This document shows, piece after piece, positions 6,665-11,493 of a stretch of 11,493 nucleotides of DNA. Every line of letters begins with the position of its first letter. Positions within the stretch are counted from its first letter, which is position 1. The DNA comes from Chloroflexota bacterium (lineage in GTDB: Bacteria > Chloroflexota > Dehalococcoidia > Bin125). Below the pieces are notes generated by a model. The model worked only from the letters and a program-made list of their open reading frames with translations, was not told where the DNA came from and searched no databases. The stretch covers positions 1 to 11,493 of the forward strand of contig JAPOXB010000170.1 in NCBI GenBank assembly GCA_026707335.1, in the 5' to 3' direction. A program made the translations under genes and the position numbers.

Positions 6665-6895
6665 ATGGATCGCACACGATTGACCGGGGCGCTGCTGATG
6701 GCCCTCTGCGGGCTGCAGGCGCTGCTCTTCCTGACCGGCGCGGCGCGGCGCAGCTACGCCGCGCTGGCGCTGCCGGTCGGGCTGCTGGTGGCCGTGGTAT
6801 CGACGCTGGGCTTCTGGGTCGGCTGGACGCTCGTCTCGATGGAGGACGACCTGTCGGGCCTGGAGTACGAGGCCGAGCCGCTCACGCCCGAGTAG
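6665..6895 (+). CDS. Small two-helix membrane protein of unknown function
   Basis: This is the only plus-strand gene in the window, 76 residues long. Two hydrophobic helices (about 7-25 and 33-56) are joined by a short basic loop (GAARRSY), and the C-terminal tail is acidic (MEDDLSGLEYEAEPLTPE, 59-76). The charge pattern predicts a loop on the cytoplasmic side or an ordinary hairpin; I cannot tell which. Codon use is strongly GC-ending, as in its neighbours, and the hydrophobic pattern is too regular for a shadow frame. There is no Shine-Dalgarno. Instead TATCGT (6653-6658), a TAnnnT-type -10, lies six bases before the ATG, as in leaderless transcripts. It diverges from the gene starting at 6580. 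Its stop runs 14 bases into the end of folP/folK on the other strand. I do not recognise a family. Confidence 0.65.
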   Translation: MDRTRLTGALLMALCGLQALLFLTGAARRSYAALALPVGLLVAVVSTLGFWVGWTLVSMEDDLSGLEYEAEPLTPE

Positions 6896-8243
6896 GGCCG
6901 GCCGGCGACGCCCACCCGGGCCCGGCGACGCGCGCCAGCCCCTCCTCACCGACCGCCGCCAGCGCCGCCGCGACCGTGCGCTCCCAGCCGGGCGGCACGA
7001 TCTCCGGCACGAGGTCGGCCAGCGGCCGCAGCACGAAGCCGCGCTCGGCGATGCGCGGGTGGGGAACGGTCAGCGCCTCGTCGTCCAGGCGCAGGTCGCC
7101 GTAGAGCAGGATGTCGAGGTCGAGCACGCGCGGGCCCCAGCGGGGTCCGGGGGTCCGGCCGGCCGCCTCCTCCACGGCCTTGCACTTGGCGAGCAGTTCG
7201 GGCGGGGTGAGCCGCGTCTCGACGCGCAGGGCGGCGTTGAGGAACGGCGGCTGATCGGTGACGCCCAAGGGGGCCGACTCGTACAGCGCGGAGGCCGCGG
7301 CGACGGTGACCTCGGGCGCCAGCAGGGCGAGGCCCCGCCGCAGGTGCGCCAAGCGATCGCCCAGGTTGCCCCCCACGCCCAGCACGATCGTGGGCGGCGA
7401 TCCCCAGCCGCGCACGACAGCGTCGCTCATGCGGGCGACCTGCGCCATCTCCGGCACGTCGTGCACGCGGACGATGTCGGCGCCGTTGGCGATCGCCGTC
7501 GCGACGGTGGCGGCGGTGCCAAGCAGCCGCTCCTCGACGGGCAGGCCGAGCACCGCGCCGATGGCGCTCTTGCGCGACGTGCCCACCAGCAGCGGCCGTC
7601 CCAGGTCGCGCAGCTCCGCCAGCCGCCGCAGCATCTCGATGCTCTGCTCGGGCCGCCAGCCGAATCCGAAGCCGGGGTCGAGGATCAGCCGCTCGGGGGG
7701 GATGCCGACCGCCTCCGCGACGGCGCAGCCGGCCCGCAGGCCGTCGCGGATGTCGGCGACGACGTCGTGGAAGGGGCGGTTGCGCTGGTTGTGCATGATG
7801 ACGACGGTCGCGCCGGCGGCCGCGGCGGCGGCAGCGACGCCCGGCTCGCCGCGCAGCCCGCTCACGTCGTTGACGACCGTCGCGCCGGCATCCAGCGCCG
7901 CCCGGACCACCTCGGCCTTGGTGGAGTCGATGCTCAGCGGCGCGTCGGTCTCGCGCGCCAGCCGCTCGATCACCGGCACGACGCGGGCCAACTCGACCTC
8001 CGCGGGCACGGGTTTGAAGCCGGGACGGGTCGATTCCGCCCCCACGTCGAGCAGGTGCGCGCCCTCGGCCAGCATGCGCAGGCCCTGGCGGACGGCGGCG
8101 TCCGCGTCGGCGCGCAGGCCGTCGCCCGAGAAGGAATCCTCCGTGCAGTTGATCACGCCCATCAGGAAGGTGCGGCGGCCCCACTCGAAGCGGCGCCCGC
8201 CGATCAGGCCGGGGGCGGGGACGGGGGGCGGGGGGCTGGCCAT
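6882..8243 (-). CDS. folP/folK: Bifunctional dihydropteroate synthase / HPPK (DHPS-HPPK fusion)
   Basis: A single 453-residue protein catalyses two successive folate steps. The DHPS part (about 1-280) joins 4-aminobenzoate to the pterin diphosphate. It shows GVINCTEDSFSGDG (29-42, where the usual NVTPDSFS is altered), DVGAESTRPG (66-75), SIDST (104-108), NDVSG (125-129), DPGFGFG (189-195), LVGTSRKS (219-226) and VRVHDV (258-263). The HPPK part (about 285-435), which makes that diphosphate, shows LGVGGNLGDR (288-297), LYESAPLGVTDQPPFLNAAL (320-339), the metal aspartates D375 and D377 in LDLDIL, and VPHPRIAERGFVLRPLADL (393-411). The order is reversed from the HPPK-DHPS fusions of plants and fungi, and no FolB domain is present. 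The ATG at 8243 has AAGGAG nine bases upstream and lies 39 bp after the JAMM protease gene. Its stop overlaps the convergent small gene by 14 bases. Confidence 0.94.
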   Translation of the reverse strand: MASPPPPVPAPGLIGGRRFEWGRRTFLMGVINCTEDSFSGDGLRADADAAVRQGLRMLAEGAHLLDVGAESTRPGFKPVPAEVELARVVPVIERLARETDAPLSIDSTKAEVVRAALDAGATVVNDVSGLRGEPGVAAAAAAAGATVVIMHNQRNRPFHDVVADIRDGLRAGCAVAEAVGIPPERLILDPGFGFGWRPEQSIEMLRRLAELRDLGRPLLVGTSRKSAIGAVLGLPVEERLLGTAATVATAIANGADIVRVHDVPEMAQVARMSDAVVRGWGSPPTIVLGVGGNLGDRLAHLRRGLALLAPEVTVAAASALYESAPLGVTDQPPFLNAALRVETRLTPPELLAKCKAVEEAAGRTPGPRWGPRVLDLDILLYGDLRLDDEALTVPHPRIAERGFVLRPLADLVPEIVPPGWERTVAAALAAVGEEGLARVAGPGWASPAGPTRA

Positions 8244-8282
8244 CGCGCCGGACTCCTTGCCGGACGGCTCTCGCCGGGCGGG

Positions 8283-8834
8283 TCAGTCGCCCAAGGGGCG
8301 CTCCGTGACGACGGGGCGGCGCTGGTCGCCGCTGCTCTCGAGGCGCAGCAGGGCGCTGCCCGGCGGCAGCGGGGCCACCTCGTAACCGACCTCGACCGGC
8401 TTGACTCCGTTGACCGCCTCGGGGTCGTCGTCCGCGGCCTCGACGATGCGCCAGACGCGCACGTCGGGCGGCTCCGCGGCCAGCGAGACGAGCAGCCAGT
8501 AGGGCCACGGATCGGCGCCGACCAGCGGCCGCGCGAAGCGCAGGTCGGTGGGGGAGGGGCGGGCCTCCGTCATCGTGTGGGAGTGGTAGACGATGTAGTG
8601 GTCGGCCTCGCGCTCGCTCATCAGGCGGTAGAGGTGCAGCAGCTCCCCGGCCGGGATGTCGAAGCGGAAGGGGCGCTGGGCGGCGTCGGCGGCGTTCGTC
8701 GTGCGGTACAGCGACAGCGCACGGTCGGGGAAGCGCAGCACAACGCCGCAGCACTCGTCCGGGTTGGCCTCGCGGGCGTGGGCGACCATGGCGTCGAGCA
8801 GCGCCTGGGGGATCGGGACGGGCCCATTGCTCAT
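8283..8834 (-). CDS. mec: JAMM/MPN+ zinc metalloprotease, Mec-type (CysO-cysteine hydrolase)
   Basis: This 183-residue peptidase should cut the isopeptide/amide bond after a ubiquitin-like carrier's Gly-Gly. The full JAMM signature is present: catalytic E27 in PDECCG, then H84-S85-H86, seven residues, S94-P-T-D97, which supply two zinc-ligating histidines and an aspartate. Its place beside cysM and cysO matches the mycobacterial mec-cysO-cysM cluster, in which Mec releases cysteine from CysO. The protein is longer than a minimal JAMM domain: residues from about 140 to 183 form a C-terminal extension rich in Pro, Glu and Arg. It may also trim the tails after Gly-Gly on the two carriers encoded upstream (inference). 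The ATG at 8834 has only a weak Shine-Dalgarno. A five-codon ORF (8847-8830) ends in an ATGA overlap with this start and might aid coupling. The gene lies 24 bp after cysM. Confidence 0.88.
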   Translation of the reverse strand: MSNGPVPIPQALLDAMVAHAREANPDECCGVVLRFPDRALSLYRTTNAADAAQRPFRFDIPAGELLHLYRLMSEREADHYIVYHSHTMTEARPSPTDLRFARPLVGADPWPYWLLVSLAAEPPDVRVWRIVEAADDDPEAVNGVKPVEVGYEVAPLPPGSALLRLESSGDQRRPVVTERPLGD

Positions 8835-8858
8835 GACGGAGTGCTCATCGCAGGGGAC

Positions 8859-9833
8859 TCACCACCAGAGCTGTCCCTCGATCGTCTCGTCGCCGGCGAT
8901 GTCGTCGTACTCGCGGCCCCAGAGCCCGGTCGAGAGGTACTTCCAGCCGCCGTCGGCCAGCAGCACGACGATGTCGCCGCTCTGCATGCGCTCGGCCACG
9001 CGCTGCGCCGTGCGCACGGCCGCGCCGCAGGAGATGCCGGCGAAGATGCCCTCCTGCTCGAGCAACTGCTTGGTGACCGCGAACGACGTGCGGCTGTCGA
9101 CGACGATGCGCCCGTCGAGCACCGCCTCGTCGAAGACGGGCGGGATGTAGCCCTCCTCCATGCTGCGCAGCCCCTGCACGAGGTCGCCGGGGTGGGGGGC
9201 GGCGGCGACGATCTTCACGTCGGGCTTGTGCTCCTTCAGGTAGCGGCCGACGCCGGTCAGCGTGCCGCCCGTGCCCAGACCGGCGACGAAGTGGGTGATC
9301 TGCGGGCAGTCGCGCAGGACCTCGGGGCCGGTGCCGCGGTAGTGTGCGCCGGGGTTGTCGGCGTTCTCGTACTGCATGGGCATGAAGACCGAGGGATCCT
9401 CGGCGTACATCTCCTGCGCCATCTTGACAGCGCCGTTGGTGCCCAGGTCGCCGGGGGAGAGCACCAACTCCGCCCCGTAGAAGCGCAGCAGGTCGCGGCG
9501 CTCGTGGCTGACGCTCTCGGGCATCACGCAGCGCACGGGGTGCCCGTAGAGCCGCCCGATCATCGCCAGCGAGAGGCCGGTGTTGCCGCTGGTGGGTTCG
9601 AGGATGGTCTGCCCCACCGCGAGGGAGCCGTCGGCGCGGGCGGCGGCGAGCATCGCCTTGGCGATGCGGTCCTTGACGGAGCCGCTGGGGTTCTGCCCCT
9701 CCAGCTTGGCCCAGATGCGCACGCCGTCGCGCGGCGACATGCGCCGCAGCCGCACCAGCGGCGTGTTGCCGATCAGGTCGAGCAGCGACTCGTAGCGTGT
9801 GCCCGCGGGCGCCGCCCCGACCGCCGCCTCCAC
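8859..9833 (-). CDS. cysM: CysO-dependent cysteine synthase (O-phosphoserine type)
   Basis: This 324-residue PLP enzyme of the cysteine synthase fold accepts sulfur from a carrier thiocarboxylate. K54 in NPSGSVKDR (48-56) is the PLP lysine. EPTSGNTG (79-86) is the substrate loop, GLGTGGTLTG (185-194) holds the cofactor phosphate, and SCGAA (268-272) contacts the pyridine nitrogen. Recalled M. tuberculosis CysM matches closely along the length, including RYESLL near the N-terminus, HFVAGLGT, KIVAA, EGIFAGIS, WKYLSTG (297-303) and the ending EGQLWW. R223 in LRSMEEG lines up with R220 of that enzyme, the residue linked to O-phosphoserine preference. The start is GTG at 9833, three bases after the cysO stop. 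Its ribosome site (GGAAGG) lies inside the cysO tail. Compared with mycobacteria, about 11 extra residues precede TRYESLL. Confidence 0.94.
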   Translation of the reverse strand: MEAAVGAAPAGTRYESLLDLIGNTPLVRLRRMSPRDGVRIWAKLEGQNPSGSVKDRIAKAMLAAARADGSLAVGQTILEPTSGNTGLSLAMIGRLYGHPVRCVMPESVSHERRDLLRFYGAELVLSPGDLGTNGAVKMAQEMYAEDPSVFMPMQYENADNPGAHYRGTGPEVLRDCPQITHFVAGLGTGGTLTGVGRYLKEHKPDVKIVAAAPHPGDLVQGLRSMEEGYIPPVFDEAVLDGRIVVDSRTSFAVTKQLLEQEGIFAGISCGAAVRTAQRVAERMQSGDIVVLLADGGWKYLSTGLWGREYDDIAGDETIEGQLWW

Positions 9834-9836
9834 GGC

Positions 9837-10151
9837 TCAGGCCCTTCCGGCCCACCGCGGCCGCCGGTCCGGGTCCGGCGCGCCCCCCGCCAGGGCGGGC
9901 AGGATCGCCAGCACGTCGCCGTCCTCCAGCGCGGTGTCCATCCGGTCGAGGAAGCGGATGTCCTCGTCGTTGCGGAAGATGTTGACGAAGCGCCGCATCT
10001 CGCCGTCCTCGACCAACTGGTCGCGGAAGCCGGGGTAATCGGCGTCGATCGTCTCCAGCAGCGCGCCCACGGTGGCGCGCTCGTAGTGCAGCTTCTTCTG
10101 TCCCCCGGTGTACTTCCAGAGGAGCGAGGGAACGCGAACCTCTACCGCCAT
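9837..10151 (-). CDS. cysO: CysO-type ubiquitin-like sulfur carrier with a C-terminal tail after Gly-Gly
   Basis: This 104-residue MoaD/ThiS-fold protein should carry sulfur as a C-terminal thiocarboxylate for CysM. It shares with recalled mycobacterial CysO the segments TGGQK (15-19), RFVNIFRNDEDIRF (54-67), EDGDV (76-80) and the end ILPALAGG (83-90). Those features separate it from ordinary MoaD or ThiS. In the mycobacterial protein the Gly-Gly is the true C-terminus. Here 14 further residues follow (91-104, APDPDRRPRW then AGRA), so the protein cannot be adenylated until they are removed. JAMM processing is the obvious candidate, as in the Pseudomonas QbsE/QbsD pair. The tail codons also hold the ribosome site of cysM. 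The ATG at 10151 has GAGGTG about five bases upstream and lies 9 bp after the E1 fusion gene. Confidence 0.9.
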   Translation of the reverse strand: MAVEVRVPSLLWKYTGGQKKLHYERATVGALLETIDADYPGFRDQLVEDGEMRRFVNIFRNDEDIRFLDRMDTALEDGDVLAILPALAGGAPDPDRRPRWAGRA

Positions 10152-10160
10152 GATCGCACC

Positions 10161-11264
10161 TCAGGACGCCGGCTGGGCGACGGGCCCCTCGTGGAAGGGC
10201 GAGCCGCAGAACTCTTCGTAGTCGATCAGTTCGGTGACCGTGGGCGCGTCACCGCAGAGCGGGCAGTCGGGGGCGCGGCGGATCTTCACCGTGCGGAACT
10301 CCATGGCGAGGGCGTCGTAGAGCAGCAACCGGTTCTTCAGCGGCTCGCCGATCTCCAACAGGAGCTTGAGCGCCTCGGTGGCCTGAATCGCGCCGACGGT
10401 GCCCGGCAGCGCACCCAGCACGCCGGCCTCGGCGCAGGAGGGGACCATACCGGGCGGGGGCGGGCTGGGGTAGAGGCAGCGGTAGCAGCCCTCGCCGGGC
10501 AGGAAGGTCGTCACTTGGCCCTCGAAGAGGAAGATGCTGCCGTCGACGAGCTTGACGCCGGCCAGGAAGGCGGCGTCGTTGACGAGGTAGCGGGTGGCGA
10601 AGTTGTCGGCCCCGTTCACGACGATGTCGTACTGGGGGATGATCTCCATCGCGTTCTCCGAGGTCAGCGGCTCGGCGTGCTTGACGACGGTCACGTTCGG
10701 GTTCATGTCGGCGATGCGGTCGGCGGCCGACTCGACCTTGGGGCGATCGATGTCGCTGGTGCCGTGGATGATCTGGCGCTGGAGGTTGCTGCGGTCGACC
10801 ACGTCGAAGTCGACGATGCCGAGCGTGCCGACGCCGGCGGCCGCCAAGTAGACCAGCACCGGCGAGCCCAGCCCGCCCGCGCCCACGACGAGCACGCGGC
10901 CGTCGTTGATCTTGCGCTGCCCCATGGGGCCCACCTGCTCCATGATCAGGTGCCGCGAGTAGCGGTCGACCTGCTCCGCCGTCATCACGGAGCCGCCCGC
11001 GATGGCGGGGATGACCGAGACCTCGTCGCCGTCGCCGACGCGCGTCTCCGAGCCCTCCAGCGTGGAGATCTCGTGGTTGTTCACGTAGACGTTGATGTGG
11101 CTCAGGATCTGGCGGTCCTCGCTGAAGACCATCTCGCCGAAGCCGGGGTAGCGCTGCTCCAAGTCTTGCAGCACGCCGCTCACGTCGCTGCCGTCGGCGT
11201 CGACGAAGACGCGGTTGCCCGTCAGCCGCCGGAACGGGGTGGGGATGTAGACCTTGACTGCCAT
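10161..11264 (-). CDS. moeB: Fusion of a ubiquitin-like sulfur carrier to a MoeB/MoeZ E1-like adenylyltransferase
   Basis: Residues 1-91 (of 367) form a MoaD/ThiS-like carrier ending in PAIAGG (86-91). Residues 95-345 form an E1-like domain that activates carrier C-termini with ATP. In the E1 part are RYSRHL (101-106), the ATP loop GAGGLGSP (128-135), D152, SNLQRQ (159-164), GADNFATRYLVND (218-230), the zinc cysteines C260/C263 and C334/C337, and C277 in PSCAEAGVLG, the position of the MOCS3/Uba4 catalytic cysteine. The protein stops after LIDYEEFCG, where MoeZ would continue into a rhodanese domain, so no sulfurtransferase domain is present. The fused carrier differs clearly from the neighbouring cysO product. 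The ATG at 11264 is backed by a strong AGGAGG, so the fused form is surely translated. An internal ATG at 10985 could also start an E1-only product. Confidence 0.9.
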   Translation of the reverse strand: MAVKVYIPTPFRRLTGNRVFVDADGSDVSGVLQDLEQRYPGFGEMVFSEDRQILSHINVYVNNHEISTLEGSETRVGDGDEVSVIPAIAGGSVMTAEQVDRYSRHLIMEQVGPMGQRKINDGRVLVVGAGGLGSPVLVYLAAAGVGTLGIVDFDVVDRSNLQRQIIHGTSDIDRPKVESAADRIADMNPNVTVVKHAEPLTSENAMEIIPQYDIVVNGADNFATRYLVNDAAFLAGVKLVDGSIFLFEGQVTTFLPGEGCYRCLYPSPPPPGMVPSCAEAGVLGALPGTVGAIQATEALKLLLEIGEPLKNRLLLYDALAMEFRTVKIRRAPDCPLCGDAPTVTELIDYEEFCGSPFHEGPVAQPAS

Positions 11265-11270
11265 CGCTGC

Positions 11271-11277
11271 TCCTCCT
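11271..11277 (-). promoter_or_regulatory. moeB: Strong ribosome binding site of the carrier-E1 fusion gene
   Basis: AGGAGGA (minus strand) lies seven bases before the ATG at 11264 and is a near-perfect Shine-Dalgarno. It decides that translation includes the ubiquitin-like domain and does not begin only at the internal ATG at 10985. Just upstream, between the cysteine synthase stop and this site, an eight-base direct repeat (CGCGCTGT on the plus strand) occurs at 11281-11288 and 11290-11297. Confidence 0.75.
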
Positions 11278-11296
11278 GTTCGCGCTGTGCGCGCTG

Positions 11297-11493
11297 TTAG
11301 CGCAGCCGGGCCGTGAGGCCCCGCGCCGCGGACTCCAGATCGACGCTGAGATACCGCTCGCCGGTGTCGCAGAGGATCGTCACGACCCGCTGCGTGGCGT
11401 CCAGGCGCTCGGCGACCTGCAGGGCGGCGTGCACGTTGGCCCCGGCCGAGACGCCCACCAGCACGCCCTCCTCGCGCGCGAGGCGCGCCGTCA
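11297..11493 (-). CDS. cysK: CysK-like cysteine synthase, C-terminal part (cut by window edge)
   Basis: Only the last 64 complete codons lie in the window. The visible end reads EEGVLVGVSAGANVHAAL, VAERL, then VVTILCDTGERYLS, and finishes with GLTARLR and a TAA stop. The S-A-G-A stretch corresponds to the serine/threonine that contacts the PLP pyridine nitrogen, and DTGERYLS is the typical C-terminal motif of O-acetylserine sulfhydrylases. It is therefore a second PLP cysteine synthase, upstream of and in line with the carrier-E1 gene, with 32 bases between stop and start. Substrate preference (O-acetylserine, O-phosphoserine or homocysteine-linked as in cystathionine beta-synthase) cannot be read from this fragment. 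Confidence 0.85.
   Translation of the reverse strand, partial: TARLAREEGVLVGVSAGANVHAALQVAERLDATQRVVTILCDTGERYLSVDLESAARGLTARLR

Noticed and set aside
5927..6949. Longer 340-residue version of the two-helix membrane protein
   Set aside because: The extra N-terminal part crosses the intergenic region and the opposite-strand gene, is Arg/Pro-rich and unlike the rest. ATG 6580 follows a likely -10 element.
8830..8847. Five-codon ORF (MSTPS) just before mec, sharing ATGA with its start
   Set aside because: Too short to separate from chance; mentioned with mec only as a possible coupling element.
7059..11300. Plus-strand open frame of 1413 codons across five genes
   Set aside because: It lies codon-opposite-codon to the real minus-strand genes. 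Antisense stops would need TTA, CTA or TCA codons, which these GC-ending genes avoid. Its composition is Ala/Gly/Arg/Val-biased with no domain, while the minus-strand genes show full motifs.
1..11493. Search for tRNA/rRNA genes, CRISPR repeats, insertion sequences, riboswitches and phage genes
   Set aside because: No repeat-spacer pattern, transposase motif, terminal inverted repeats or tRNA-like cloverleaf was seen by eye. All gaps between genes are below 300 bases, and the longest (2617-2845) is explained by hairpins, promoter and leader.

Overview
This is an 11.5 kb, very GC-rich (roughly 70%), densely packed chromosomal stretch. Every gene except one small membrane-protein gene is read from the minus strand, so the biological order runs from the right edge to the left. 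I see no mobile elements, tRNA or rRNA genes, or CRISPR arrays. The split b6-type cytochrome b with a separate subunit IV and a Tat-type Rieske protein, combined with a CysO-type cysteine pathway, argues against Actinobacteria. It fits a high-GC thermophile-like Chloroflexota (Thermomicrobia/Sphaerobacter type) best. That placement is an inference from gene content and family resemblance.

Reading along the minus strand there are four blocks. (1) 11493-8283 is a cysteine/sulfur-carrier operon: the C-terminal end of a CysK-like cysteine synthase, a fusion of a ubiquitin-like sulfur carrier to an E1-like MoeB/MoeZ enzyme, a CysO-type ubiquitin-like sulfur carrier, a CysM-type (O-phosphoserine) cysteine synthase, and a JAMM metalloprotease of the Mec type. 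By analogy with the mycobacterial CysO route, the E1-like enzyme adenylates the carrier C-terminus, a sulfur is added as thiocarboxylate, CysM transfers it to form a CysO-cysteine adduct, and Mec cuts cysteine off. Both carriers here have a Gly-Gly that is not C-terminal: one is followed by a 14-residue tail and one is fused to the E1. Proteolytic maturation, plausibly by the same JAMM protease, is therefore an attractive hypothesis. (2) 8243-6882, close behind, is a fused DHPS-HPPK folate enzyme, with DHPS first and no FolB domain.

(3) A divergent pair starts near 6600. A 76-residue two-helix membrane protein is read rightward and overlaps the end of folP/folK by 14 bases. A 217-residue membrane protein is read leftward and leads into a small CoA-binding protein, purF ([4Fe-4S] class) and purM. 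purM ends at 2846 and is followed by two GC-rich hairpins. (4) A strong sigma70-type promoter (TTGACA, 17 bp spacer, TAGATT; 2724-2752) and a leader of about 100 nt precede a quinol-cytochrome c/b6-type complex operon: a previously short-ORF-sized gene for a 39-residue single-helix peptide, cytochrome b N-terminal half with the heme c_i cysteine, cytochrome b subunit IV, and a Rieske protein with a long N-terminal extension. The Rieske gene ends two bases inside the left edge. No cytochrome c gene is visible, and it may lie beyond that edge.

The most interesting part is the 8.3-11.5 kb sulfur-carrier region, because of the carrier-E1 fusion, the tailed CysO, the missing rhodanese domain and the in-frame layout of the genes.
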